This document shows positions 35,506 to 43,735 of a stretch of DNA of 64,000 nucleotides, piece by piece (positions within the stretch are counted from its first letter, which is position 1; each line of letters begins with the position of its first letter). The DNA comes from Mucilaginibacter psychrotolerans (lineage in GTDB: Bacteria > Bacteroidota > Bacteroidia > Sphingobacteriales > Sphingobacteriaceae): NCBI RefSeq assembly GCF_004519315.1, contig NZ_SOZE01000018.1, forward strand, positions 62,001 through 126,000, read 5' to 3'. Below the pieces are notes generated by a model. It saw nothing but the letters and a program-made list of their open reading frames with translations. It was not told the origin of the DNA and ran no database searches. The translations under genes were made by a program, and so were the position numbers.

Positions 35506-36540
35506 TTATTTATGCAAAACGCCATCCTGTACCCACCACCGCAGCCAATTGCCGCCACTGGCTTTGCTTAAATCGAACTTTGCCAAATCGAAATGGCCTG
35601 CACCGGTTTCAGAGCCTTGTATCTCGTAAACCTTTAAGGCCTGCTGGTTTTGATTCCAGGTTAACGCCGTGCCGGGGGCTAGGGTTTCGGGCGGTTTCTT
35701 AGCATCGGGCAATATAAAATAAGCTTTGCTGCTACCGAAGACCACGGCTTGCCCATCCTCATACATGCAAACGGCGGTGCGTTCATCGGCGGCTATGCCT
35801 TTGATGTTGGCCTGCCAGTCTTTTGCAATGCGGGCCAGGAATACCACGTGGCGACCCTGACGGTTGCGGGTGAGGTAGTGCTGGTCGGTTATTACATTTT
35901 GCAGGTAGGGGGCATGCACAAAATCGTTGTCATATAGCTTTACCAAATTGTGGTAGGGGTTAGCCAAAGCAGTATCGGCTGTTAGACTGGCAATTTCGCC
36001 GCTGTAGTAGAAGCCGCCCAGGATGGCGCAGCCGGCGCTGGTGCCGCCAACGGGTACGTGTTTTTTATTGAGCAGGTAGTTGATGGCAGCCATGGTTTTG
36101 GTGCCACGCCAATACTTCATGTAATTGCTTTGGTCGCCGCCGGCAATGAACAGCATCTCGGCATTGCGTATGATATTTGCCACAGTATCATTATCAGCCA
36201 GCTCGCGCGAATCTATCTTTAGCGTTTCCACCGAGTTTACTTTACCCAGCTCAAAAATATAGGGATTATACGCCGCCGTGCCCGAGGCGCGGATAATCAC
36301 CACATCTCCGCCGCCGCTGCGGCTAATCATCCATTTAAAGGCCGCATCTACATCTTTACCGCCACCCATCATGACTACGCCAAGTTTAGTTGCCGTTTTT
36401 ACATCGGCAGTATCGCCGATGATGCCTAGGGAGGCAGGGCGGTTGGGATATCTTTTGGTGGTATCGAGGATTGGGGCAGCATTAGACACGTGACTATAGA
36501 TTGACAGACAAGTAATCAAAAGTGCTTTAAATAGATTCAT
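35506..36540 (-). CDS. cyanophycinase-like peptidase (S51 family), secreted
   Basis: 344 residues from ATG 36540 (a TTG six codons earlier is ignored). Signal peptide ends near SNAA. The Rossmann-like core shows GVVMMGGGKDVDAAFKWMI, the nucleophile block VPVGGTSAGCAIL (GTSAGC, Ser), and LFIAGGDQSNYMKYW. These match the S51/cyanophycinase-like family, which splits small acidic peptides. The N-terminal DTKRYPNRPASLGIIG is consistent with a secreted version. It sits 28 bp before the next gene on the same strand. Confidence 0.85.
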   Translation of the reverse strand: MNLFKALLITCLSIYSHVSNAAPILDTTKRYPNRPASLGIIGDTADVKTATKLGVVMMGGGKDVDAAFKWMISRSGGGDVVIIRASGTAAYNPYIFELGKVNSVETLKIDSRELADNDTVANIIRNAEMLFIAGGDQSNYMKYWRGTKTMAAINYLLNKKHVPVGGTSAGCAILGGFYYSGEIASLTADTALANPYHNLVKLYDNDFVHAPYLQNVITDQHYLTRNRQGRHVVFLARIAKDWQANIKGIAADERTAVCMYEDGQAVVFGSSKAYFILPDAKKPPETLAPGTALTWNQNQQALKVYEIQGSETGAGHFDLAKFDLSKASGGNWLRWWVQDGVLHK

Positions 36541-36594
36541 CAAGTGCGTTTTAAGCAATATTATTGAGCATTTTTCCTCGTAGTCTGTAATTTG

Positions 36595-36667
36595 TTCTCG
36601 CGCAAAGCCGCTAAGGCCGCAAAAGGTCTTGCGTGATAGCTTGGCGTTCTTTGCGTCTTTGCGTGAA
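36595..36667. repeat. GCAAAG/TTTGCGT dispersed repeat
   Basis: CGCGCAAAGCCGCTAAGG on the left and CTTTGCGTCTTTGCGTGA on the right form a loose inverted pair. The same words occur near 11450. Confidence 0.55.
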
Positions 36668-36678
36668 ATATAACCGCA

Positions 36679-37677
36679 TCAATACTTATAAGCAGCCATA
36701 TTACCGCAACTACAAGCGCAATTAGGGTCAGTTATACCCAGTTTCTTTAAAAAGAACTGGTAAAAGCCAATGCGGTCGTTCATGCTGTAGTTGTCCTCGC
36801 CTTTATTGCACTCCAATTCGCCGTTCACGATCACAATGGTCATCCCGAAGCCGGGGGTGCGGCCTGCGGCTTTATCTTTGGCGTTCGGCTGCCACCGGCC
36901 TACCATTACATCATGTGCGCTTGGTTTATGGGTTTCGGGTGTCATCCAAAAATAGATAGCGGTTTTAAAGGCCACAACAGGGTCGGTTTCTACTAATGCG
37001 GGGTTATCCAGAAGTATGTGTTTGTTGCCAAAGATGCAATCAGACGCGTAGCCGTAGTTGCCATTATAACTCAATTGTATAGGGCCGCGGCCATAATACT
37101 TCTGTCCTTTAACGGGCGGGTACTCGTCGCTGTCGCTTACATAGGTGCGGGTTGTATCGGCCTCTCGTTTTAGCATCAGGCCATCGGTATAGCTGCCGTT
37201 AATGCCGTGGCGAGTTTCGTGGGAAATTTGAGCGAAGAATGCGGCTAACTCGCGTTTGTTTGTTATGGCATCTTTGTCTGTACAAAAGCTGCCATAATCA
37301 ACCGTAAAAGTGCTGTCGGGTTTTACTTTGGCCCACTCTTCGTTCCAGTCGCCGTCCTGTCGCACAATACTGTCTTTGCCGGTGCGTTTATCGGTACGGA
37401 TGAACTGGTAAACCGATACCGCACGCCGGGTTACCTTTACTTTTACCTGCGCCATATCATCAACGGCTTTAATAAATGCGTGGTAGGTATAGAATTGATC
37501 GCGCTGCGGGAAAAGATCGTTATACTCCTTCTCGCTCAGAAATTTACTGAAAGAGGGGAGTGGCGGTGGAGTGGATGCCACCTCCGTGCTTTTGCCACTA
37601 TTGCATTTAAAGCTGAACAATGGGATAGCAAGCAAACAAATTAAAGTAAGCTTAGCGGATGATATGATGAGTTTCAT
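36679..37677 (-). CDS. GH19-family chitinase-like protein, exported
   Basis: 332 residues from ATG 37677 (the GTG 11 codons earlier is ignored). Residues 1-22 are an export signal with a Cys at about 25 in FSFKCNSG; Lys before Cys makes lipidation uncertain. The glycoside hydrolase 19 core shows the first catalytic Glu in FAQISHETRHG and the block KYYGRGPIQLSYNGNYGYAS, with the later YFWMTPETHKPS. Expected to hydrolyse chitin or a peptidoglycan-like glycan outside the cell. A C-terminal CACSCG cluster is odd. Confidence 0.87.
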   Translation of the reverse strand: MKLIISSAKLTLICLLAIPLFSFKCNSGKSTEVASTPPPLPSFSKFLSEKEYNDLFPQRDQFYTYHAFIKAVDDMAQVKVKVTRRAVSVYQFIRTDKRTGKDSIVRQDGDWNEEWAKVKPDSTFTVDYGSFCTDKDAITNKRELAAFFAQISHETRHGINGSYTDGLMLKREADTTRTYVSDSDEYPPVKGQKYYGRGPIQLSYNGNYGYASDCIFGNKHILLDNPALVETDPVVAFKTAIYFWMTPETHKPSAHDVMVGRWQPNAKDKAAGRTPGFGMTIVIVNGELECNKGEDNYSMNDRIGFYQFFLKKLGITDPNCACSCGNMAAYKY

Positions 37678-37730
37678 GGCAGCAATGATATATATTTGAA
37701 CAAACACCACGCTGGTATTTAAGTTCGGAT

Positions 37731-37866
37731 TGTTTTACCACAAAGAACACAAAGATGTGCCGCTTTATTATCACAAAGTGCACAAAGTTTTTTAAAACCG
37801 ATAATAAGCAAACAAAAAAATCTTTGTGAGCTTTGTGTTTTTATCTTAGCGGCCTTTGTGGTTAAT
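37731..37866. repeat. ACAAAG/CTTTGTG inverted dispersed repeat
   Basis: TTTTACCACAAAGAACACAA on the left is mirrored by GGCCTTTGTGGTTAA on the right, with ACAAAG and CTTTGTG words between. It runs up to the start of the cobalamin adenosyltransferase gene. Confidence 0.65.
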
Positions 37867-37878
37867 CATAAACATGAG

Positions 37879-38427
37879 ATGAAGATATATACTAAAACCG
37901 GCGATAAAGGCTACACTTCTTTAATTGGCGGTACCCGTGTGCCCAAGCACCACCTCCGCATAGAAAGCTACGGCACTGTGGATGAGCTGAACAGTTGGAT
38001 AGGCCTCATACGCGATCAGTCCCTGGCAACGCATGATAAGGACATACTGAAAGAAATACAGGACAGGTTATTCACCATCGGCTCCTCGCTGGCGGCCGAC
38101 CAGGAGAAATCGCGCATGATAACGCCCGACCTAAAACCCGGCGACGTGGAGCTGTTGGAGCAGGAAATGGACCGTATGAACGAAACTTTGCCCGAATTGC
38201 GCCATTTTATTTTGCCGGGCGGAAATAATGTTATATCTTACTGCCACATAGCCCGCTGTGTTTGCCGTCGCGCCGAGCGTTTAAGTGTGCACCTGGCGGA
38301 GGAAAGTACAGTTGATGAACTGGTGAATATTTATCTTAACCGGTTGAGCGACTACCTATTTACGCTGGGGCGGATGGTAGGGTTTAATGCAAAAGTTACT
38401 GAAAATCAGTGGTTACCAAGGTTGTAA
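37879..38427 (+). CDS. ATP:cob(I)alamin adenosyltransferase (PduO type)
   Basis: Makes adenosylcobalamin from cob(I)alamin and ATP. 182 residues from ATG 37879 (MKIYTKTGDKGYTSLIGGTR), starting with the PduO ATP-binding motif TKTGDKG. The helical bundle carries VDELNSWIGLIRD and the CRRAERLSV region with FILPGGNN. It starts inside the end of a repeat. No cobalamin synthesis genes are nearby. Confidence 0.95.
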   Translation: MKIYTKTGDKGYTSLIGGTRVPKHHLRIESYGTVDELNSWIGLIRDQSLATHDKDILKEIQDRLFTIGSSLAADQEKSRMITPDLKPGDVELLEQEMDRMNETLPELRHFILPGGNNVISYCHIARCVCRRAERLSVHLAEESTVDELVNIYLNRLSDYLFTLGRMVGFNAKVTENQWLPRL

Positions 38428-38470
38428 AAAAAATTACAAAAAAATAGTAAAAATCAATTTAAAAATATTA

Positions 38471-38478
38471 TACTTTTG
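38471..38478 (+). promoter_or_regulatory. -7 element of the DUF2795 gene
   Basis: TACTTTTG fits TAnnTTTG, in a strongly A/T-rich stretch 35 bp before the ATG. No clear -33 element. Confidence 0.6.
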
Positions 38479-38512
38479 CGAAAAAGGAAATTTACCCAAC
38501 TAATATAAAAAC

Positions 38513-38734
38513 ATGTATTGGACACTTGAATTAGCATCGCACTTAGAAGATGCGCCATGGCCGGCAACAAAAGATGAATTAATTGATTATGCAATCCGTT
38601 CTGGCGCGCCGGTAGAGGTTATAGAGAACCTGCAGGCGTTGGAAGACGATGGCGAACCGTATGAGAACATAGAGGAGATTTGGCCGGATTACCCTACTAA
38701 AGACGATTTCTTTTTTAACGAAGACGAGTATTAA
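38513..38734 (+). CDS. DUF2795 family protein
   Basis: 73 residues: MYWTLELASHLEDAPWPATK, then ELIDYAIRSGAPVEVIENLQ and an acidic C-terminus (DDFFFNEDEY). This fits the small DUF2795 proteins that are highly conserved across Bacteroidota; the function is unknown. It has its own promoter and terminator, so it is probably well expressed. Confidence 0.88.
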   Translation: MYWTLELASHLEDAPWPATKDELIDYAIRSGAPVEVIENLQALEDDGEPYENIEEIWPDYPTKDDFFFNEDEY

Positions 38735-38756
38735 CTATACTTGTATAATACTTAGG

Positions 38757-38783
38757 GCCTCTGCATTTTGCGGGGGCTTTTTT
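38757..38783 (+). terminator. rho-independent terminator
   Basis: GCCTCTGC-ATTTT-GCGGGGGC (G-U pairs allowed), then TTTTTT. It follows the DUF2795 stop. Confidence 0.75.
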
Positions 38784-38784
38784 G

Positions 38785-39060
38785 TTTTAAGCCTGTTGCG
38801 AACGATTTTGGAGTTGCTGTCTATTTATACTTGTATGCGTATCTGTCAAAAACAAAGCATTGCGAGAGGTTATCGGTTACTATAACCGTTATCCCGGGTA
38901 ATTGGAAATCTATCGGGGTTTTTCCATACCGCCCCTCTGCTTTATGATACATGAGGATACATTAATGCATCAAATTTTTATGTCCATCACTTTTTGGAAT
39001 GATTTTGGTATTAGGCCAAATACAATCTACTGAAGTATTAACATATAAAAACACTACAAC
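38785..39060. other. intergenic region without a gene
   Basis: 276 bp, AT-rich. A short stem (CGGTTACTATAACCG, 38875-38889) and nothing else of note. The final part would hold the promoter of the small membrane protein. Confidence 0.5.
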
Positions 39061-39210
39061 ATGAGAAGCTTATTGTACCTTATCGCAGTTATCCTGGTCG
39101 TTATCTGGATTTTTGGCGCGTTCGTTAGCCCCTTCGGCGGCAATATTATCCACGTATTATTGGTAATTGCTATTATCGCTTTATTGCTTGGCGTTATCAG
39201 GAGAGCCTGA
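39061..39210 (+). CDS. small membrane protein, Lmo0937/DUF5670 family
   Basis: 49 residues, not long enough for most ORF filters: MRSLLYLIAVILVVIWIFGA, a Gly-rich FVSPFGGNIIHV turn, a second helix LLVIAIIALLLGVI and the basic end RRA. This two-helix layout and length match the lmo0937-type small membrane proteins common in stress-exposed soil bacteria. The function is unknown. A hairpin (39239-39268) follows the stop. Confidence 0.85.
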   Translation: MRSLLYLIAVILVVIWIFGAFVSPFGGNIIHVLLVIAIIALLLGVIRRA

Positions 39211-39238
39211 TTAGTCTACCTGTAAGTAAAATAATTAA

Positions 39239-39268
39239 CCATCGGCTTATCGGGCCGGTGGTTTTTTG
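39239..39268. terminator. bidirectional hairpin
   Basis: ACCATCGGC and GCCGGTGGT arms followed by TTTTTTG. It ends the small membrane protein gene; it also covers the last codons of the converging ispD. Confidence 0.65.
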
Positions 39269-39969
39269 TTTATAAGCGTTTCTGCGATAGCAATATCATC
39301 AGGGAAAGTTATTTTAATATTGCTGTAGTTGCCCTCAATAAGCTGTATTTCAAAGCCAAGCTGTTCTACTACCGATGCATCATCGGTAAACTTAGGATCG
39401 AAAGGTTGTTGGTAGGCTTCCCTTAGCAATGCCGAGCGGAACGTTTGCGGGGTTTGTACCAGGTATATGTCATCGCGGTTTAAGCTTTGCGAGGTATCCC
39501 CACGCAACTGCCGTACGGAGTCGCGACTTTTAACCGCCACCACAGCGCTGCCTTGTGCCTCGGCGCAGTTGTAGGCCTCATCTATCACCGCAGGGCTTAT
39601 CAGCGGTCTAACGGCATCGTGTACAGCAATTAGCACATTTTTATCGGTAATCTGGTCAATGGCATTCTTTACGGAATGAAAGCGTGTTTCGCCGCCCGCA
39701 ATTAATGTATGTATTATTGCGAAGTTATGCACAGCGCAGAGCTCTTTCCATAGTTCATGATAGCTCGCATGTAGTACCACAACCAGCTGCGGTTGCAAAG
39801 TGCTGCCGGCAAAAGCCTCCAGGGTATGCATCAACACCGGCTTGCCGTTCAACTCAATGAATTGCTTCGGCAAAACCGACTGCATCCGCGTACCCGAACC
39901 ACCGGCTACGATGACAGCGTAATATTTAGATTTTAGATTAGAGATTTTAGATGAGGGATTGGAAGCCAT
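39247..39969 (-). CDS. ispD: 2-C-methyl-D-erythritol 4-phosphate cytidylyltransferase
   Basis: Third step of the MEP isoprenoid pathway. 240 residues from ATG 39969; the frame continues upstream but is not coding-like. The nucleotide loop AVIVAGGSGTRMQS, then PKQFIELNGKPVLMHTLEAF, the HDAVRPLIS block and DIYLVQTPQTF are typical. The N-terminal ten residues (SNPSSKISNL) are coded by the low-complexity AGATTTTAGATT tract seen around 39925-39960, so the true N-terminus may lie a little further in. Confidence 0.93.
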   Translation of the reverse strand: MASNPSSKISNLKSKYYAVIVAGGSGTRMQSVLPKQFIELNGKPVLMHTLEAFAGSTLQPQLVVVLHASYHELWKELCAVHNFAIIHTLIAGGETRFHSVKNAIDQITDKNVLIAVHDAVRPLISPAVIDEAYNCAEAQGSAVVAVKSRDSVRQLRGDTSQSLNRDDIYLVQTPQTFRSALLREAYQQPFDPKFTDDASVVEQLGFEIQLIEGNYSNIKITFPDDIAIAETLINKKPPAR

Positions 39970-40018
39970 GTAACTGTAGATATGAGATGTCAGATTTAAG
40001 ATGTGAGACACTGTGTTA

Positions 40019-40450
40019 TCAGTTAACTCCCTCGTTGCTTGTCCATCTGGTTTTTCTGTAATTAATAGTGATGCCAAATATTGTAGTACTGGTGGTATAA
40101 ATCTCACCGTGTATCCAACGGTCGTATTTGTCATTAGGGTTAATGCATACCGTTATTTCATCACCCACGTTGGGCTGGGTGCCGTTTAAAAAGGATTGCG
40201 TTACCATTACCGTCTTCGATGTTCCCTGGGCTTCAGGTATTTCTACCTTAAAGTCAAATTGCCGCTCGTTATTGATATGTATACCTGTAGCGGTAACATC
40301 TAATACCATAGTTTTTACTTTAATTGCCGCAGCATCTCGTTTGGTTCTGCGCTTTGCTATCCAATTGTTAACGAGGCGGACCACTGCAATTACGGCAGCT
40401 ATTTCTAAAATAAAGAAAAGTAGCGATAATATAATGTGGAACACGCTCAT
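40019..40450 (-). CDS. single-span membrane protein, DUF3592-like
   Basis: 143 residues: an N-terminal membrane helix (about 5-27) and a basic stop-transfer (AKRRTKRD), then a beta-rich cytosolic or periplasmic domain (AIKVKTMVLDVTATGIHINN, VGDEITVCINPNDKYD). The pattern resembles DUF3592-type proteins; this is a weak call. Flanked by the repetitive AGATTTGAGA tracts on both sides. Confidence 0.7.
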   Translation of the reverse strand: MSVFHIILSLLFFILEIAAVIAVVRLVNNWIAKRRTKRDAAAIKVKTMVLDVTATGIHINNERQFDFKVEIPEAQGTSKTVMVTQSFLNGTQPNVGDEITVCINPNDKYDRWIHGEIYTTSTTIFGITINYRKTRWTSNEGVN

Positions 40451-40567
40451 AGGTTACCAAAGCTATAAAACAAAAATGAGATATAAACTTTCGTCCATAC
40501 CTCATTCGTATTTCTAGCGAGATTGAGCTTCCTGTCTCAAATCTCATATCTAATGTCTCAAATCTAA

Positions 40568-41617
40568 TTAGATTATCAGCATCGCATCGCCGTAGCTGTA
40601 AAAGCGGTATTTCTCTTTCACGGCAACTTCGTAGGCATTCATTACGTGCTCGTAACCGCCAAATGCGCTTATCATCATCAATAAGGTAGATTCCGGCGTG
40701 TGGAAGTTGGTGATCATGCTGTTGGCTATGCTGAATTCGTACGGCGGGAAGATGAACTTGCTGGTCCAATCGTTTGCTGCTTTAAGCGTTTTGTTGGCCG
40801 ATACAGCCGACTCAATAGTACGCATAGAAGTAGTACCTACGGCGCAAATACGGCTTTTACGCTCTATGCCGCGGTTTACGATATCAGCTTGTTTCTGCTC
40901 GATAATGAATTGTTCGCTATCCATCTTGTGTTTGGTCAGATCCTCCACCTCAACCGGGCGGAAAGTACCTAAACCAACATGCAGGGTAACCTCGGCAAAT
41001 TCAACGCCTTTTAGTTCCAGGCGTTTCATCAGCTCGCGGCTAAAGTGCAGGCCTGCGGTAGGGGCAGCAACTGCACCTTCGTGCTTGGCAAATATGGTTT
41101 GGTAGCGTTCTTTATCGTCGGCAGTGGCTTTGCGTTTGATGTATTTTGGCAGCGGTGTCTCGCCCAGTATCTCTACGTTACGGCGGAATTCTTCGTCGGT
41201 ACCATCGAATAAAAAGCGGATGGTGCGGCCACGCGATGTGGTGTTATCCACAACCTCTGCTATCAGCAAGTCGTCGTCGCCAAAATATAACTTGTTGCCT
41301 ACGCGTATTTTACGAGCCGGGTCAACCAAAACGTCCCAAAGGCGTAGTTCTTTATTAAGTTCGCGCAGCAGGAAAACTTCGATGGTGGCACCGGTTTTTT
41401 CTTTGTTGCCATACATGCGCGCAGGGAATACTTTGGTGTTGTTCAGGATCATTACATCCTTATCGTCAAAATAATCCAATATATCCTTGAATATTTTATG
41501 CTCAATTTTGCCCGAATCGCGGTGAAGCACCATTAAGCGCGATTGATCGCGTATATCTGATGGCGAATGAGCGATAAGTGACTCGGGTAAATTGAATTTA
41601 AACTGGGATAATTTCAT
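40568..41617 (-). CDS. queA: S-adenosylmethionine:tRNA ribosyltransferase-isomerase
   Basis: Transfers the ribosyl part of SAM to 7-aminomethyl-7-deazaguanine in tRNA, on the way to queuosine. 349 residues with KLSQFKFNLPESLIAHSP at the start, TVAFxxxxGTFRPV-type VTLHVGLGTFRPVEVEDLT, and SMITNFHTPESTLLMMISAF. All are QueA landmarks. It starts at ATG 41617. Confidence 0.95.
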   Translation of the reverse strand: MKLSQFKFNLPESLIAHSPSDIRDQSRLMVLHRDSGKIEHKIFKDILDYFDDKDVMILNNTKVFPARMYGNKEKTGATIEVFLLRELNKELRLWDVLVDPARKIRVGNKLYFGDDDLLIAEVVDNTTSRGRTIRFLFDGTDEEFRRNVEILGETPLPKYIKRKATADDKERYQTIFAKHEGAVAAPTAGLHFSRELMKRLELKGVEFAEVTLHVGLGTFRPVEVEDLTKHKMDSEQFIIEQKQADIVNRGIERKSRICAVGTTSMRTIESAVSANKTLKAANDWTSKFIFPPYEFSIANSMITNFHTPESTLLMMISAFGGYEHVMNAYEVAVKEKYRFYSYGDAMLII

Positions 41618-41727
41618 GCTTTATATATGAATTTTCAGGGCGCAAATGTACGGATTTTTTATTAGTTTAACCGATTTTTCTAACATTTCGTTTTGATTAT
41701 TAGAAAAATACTTTTATGTAGATTGCT

Positions 41728-41752
41728 GTAACTTAAAGCCGCAGCCGCAGTC
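41728..41752 (+). promoter_or_regulatory. putative ECF sigma promoter
   Basis: GTAAC (41728-41732), 16 bp, AGTC (41749-41752), then TAAA. It is 70 bp before the ABC permease start and matches the spacing of the strongest copies, but has AGTC rather than CGTC. Confidence 0.4.
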
Positions 41753-41822
41753 TAAAACCCATATCGCCCGGCACAGCTATAAAAGCGCGGGGCGGATTGC
41801 TTGTTACTATAAAGATACCGAT

Positions 41823-43070
41823 ATGATCATATTAAAACTTATCCGCGAGAGCTTCCTGTTTGCATACGATGCGCTTAGGCAAAACAAGCTGCGCACGTTG
41901 CTGTCCCTGTTGGGCGTGACCATTGGTATATTTACCATTATAGCGGTTCGTTCTGCTGTTGATACCTTGCGGAATAACTTGCAGGCAAGCGTAAATAAGC
42001 TGGGCAACAACAGTATTTACGTAGAGAAATGGCCTTGGGTAGGCGAAGATAACTTCCCCTGGTGGAAGTATATGCAGCGTCCGGTGCCCAAACTGCGCGA
42101 TTTCGAGCAGATGCGCCGCCGCAGCCAAACTGCCAAGGCTATTACCTACGAAATAAGTATCGATAACCGAACCGTAAAATACGGGAGCAACACGGTAGAT
42201 GGTGCACAGATCGGTGCCGTGTCGCACGAGCATGATAAGGTAATCAGCTTCGATTTTCAGGACGGGCGTTATTTTACGGATATGGAATCGCGCACGGGTT
42301 CCCCAATTACTATCATAGGCTATGATATTGCCGATAACCTTTTTCCTGCAGGCGATGCCGTGGGCAAGCAAATAAAACTGATGGGCCGTAAGGTTACCAT
42401 AGTGGGCGTTTTTAGCAAGCAAGGCGACGATATGCTGGGGATCTCTACCGATAAGCAAGTGTTGGTGCCTTTGAATTTTGCCAAGAACGTTATCGATATA
42501 GAAAACGAAAAATATTCGCCATCACTCGTAATACGGGGTGCGGATAACCTTTCGGAAACGGAGGTGGAGAGCGAAGTGCGCGGGCTGATGCGCTCTATCC
42601 GGAGCATTCGCCCCGGCGATGAAGATAACTTCGCGCTCAATAAATCAAGCGTTATCTCCAACCAGCTGGATAGCGTCTTCGGCTTCGTGAACGTGGCTGG
42701 CGCCATCATAGGCGGCTTTAGCGTATTGGTTGGCGGTTTCGGTATTGCCAATATCATGTTCGTATCGGTAAAAGAGCGTACCAACATCATTGGCATACAA
42801 AAATCATTGGGTGCCAAAAATTACTTCATCTTATTACAGTTCCTTATCGAATCTGTTGTGCTTTGCTTGATGGGGGGGCTTATCGGGCTGGGGCTGGTGT
42901 ACCTGGGTACCATAGGGGCCAAGGCAGCTTCGGGGCTCCAGATTGTTTTAGACGCAACCAATATTATCAGAGGGCTAAGTATCTCGGTAATCATCGGCAT
43001 TATCGCAGGCATTGTGCCGGCCTGGTTTGCATCCCGTATGGACCCTGTTGAGGCTATACGTACCAATTAA
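41823..43070 (+). CDS. ABC transporter permease (MacB/FtsX type)
   Basis: 415 residues. An N-terminal membrane helix (about 20-45) is followed by a large periplasmic MacB-like domain (residues about 45-280) and a core of three helices near the C-terminus (GGFSVLVGGFGIANIMFVSV, FLIESVVLCLMGGLIGLGLV, and VIIGIIAGIVPAWFASRMDP). VKERTNIIGIQKSLGAK is the coupling motif of the family. It is followed by a disrupted small gene. It is the natural partner type for the ATPase at 30387-31151, 10.7 kb away on the same strand. Confidence 0.92.
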   Translation: MIILKLIRESFLFAYDALRQNKLRTLLSLLGVTIGIFTIIAVRSAVDTLRNNLQASVNKLGNNSIYVEKWPWVGEDNFPWWKYMQRPVPKLRDFEQMRRRSQTAKAITYEISIDNRTVKYGSNTVDGAQIGAVSHEHDKVISFDFQDGRYFTDMESRTGSPITIIGYDIADNLFPAGDAVGKQIKLMGRKVTIVGVFSKQGDDMLGISTDKQVLVPLNFAKNVIDIENEKYSPSLVIRGADNLSETEVESEVRGLMRSIRSIRPGDEDNFALNKSSVISNQLDSVFGFVNVAGAIIGGFSVLVGGFGIANIMFVSVKERTNIIGIQKSLGAKNYFILLQFLIESVVLCLMGGLIGLGLVYLGTIGAKAASGLQIVLDATNIIRGLSISVIIGIIAGIVPAWFASRMDPVEAIRTN

Positions 43071-43087
43071 TAAGCACCAGGCGGGCA

Positions 43088-43721
43088 ATGCAAAAGCATT
43101 TTAAACTACTGCCGCCTGTTGCTTCAGACCATTTCACGTATGCCATCAGTTTTGCGCTGGTGTTCGATTTTGTGTATTTGCCGCAGATTCAGGATGCAGC
43201 CAAACGAGGGGCATGTTCCTGCTCGTCTCGGTACTGATGGCCCTGGGCTTTCTTGCCTGTTCTTTCTTATTCTATTATTTCGCTGCAAACAAGCTCAAGC
43301 ACATCGCAGCCTATTGCATCATGATGTACCTGCTATCAGAACTGTTTGCAGCTTTTGTATTGGGCAGGCTTTGCGTGTTCGGGCTATTTATCGCGCCGGT
43401 GTGTCGTGGAAATCGCTTTTAAATTTTTGATTCCCCTCTCGAGAGGGGGCGTGCGGGGCTGTGCGAGAGCAGGGGTGTGTTAGCCGCAATGCATAACGTA
43501 CAAACACACCCCTCCACCCTCTAGAGGGGAATCGCGCAATCCGTCGCGCGCATTATTTAAAAAAGCGATTTCCCTGGCCGGTGGTGTACAATGGCACGCC
43601 ATATCCGGATATCTATATTTTCCAGAAACATACAGCCTTTGGCTTATCTATGTCGTTTATAATAGCGGCAGCAATCTGTTTTTCCCGTAAAGCCCTCGTT
43701 TCTTACAGATCAAAGGTATAA
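43088..43721 (+). pseudogene. small membrane protein gene split by an inserted element
   Basis: Left part from ATG 43213: 63 residues (FLLVSVLMALGFLACSFLFY, then LLSELFAAFVLGRLCVFGLF and IAPV) with two or more hydrophobic segments. The frame then enters the 43402-43576 element and stops. Behind the element the same frame, restarted at the second GCCGGTG copy, reads VYNGTPYPDIYIFQKHTAFG and LSMSFIIAAAICFSRKALVS before a TAA at 43719-43721. Removing the element plus one 7-bp copy restores 108 residues. A frame beginning at 43088 (MQKHFKLLPPVASDHFTYAI) also looks coding; it would need one extra base near 43207-43210 to join 43213, so there may be a second lesion. Confidence 0.75.
43402..43576. 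mobile_element. 175-bp MITE-like insertion
   Basis: Flanked by a direct 7-bp repeat GCCGGTG (43395-43401 and 43577-43583). The ends are inverted copies (CGTGGAAATCGC / CAGGGAAATCGC as revcomp) continuing into TTTTAAAT / ATTTAAAA. The interior is GC-rich and has its own palindromes (CCCCTCTCGAGAGGGG, CCCTCTAGAGGG). It has no coding capacity, so it would depend on a transposase from elsewhere. Confidence 0.75.
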
Positions 43722-43735
43722 GCATCAAACCACTA

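Noticed and set aside
39970..40134. Longer ispD frame upstream of 39969
   Set aside because: It overlaps the low-complexity tract and the end of the next gene; the IspD fold begins after 39969.
43119..43430. 103-residue frame overlapping the split membrane gene
   Set aside because: It overlaps the better coding frame, has unusual composition (many Arg, Cys) and runs into the inserted element.
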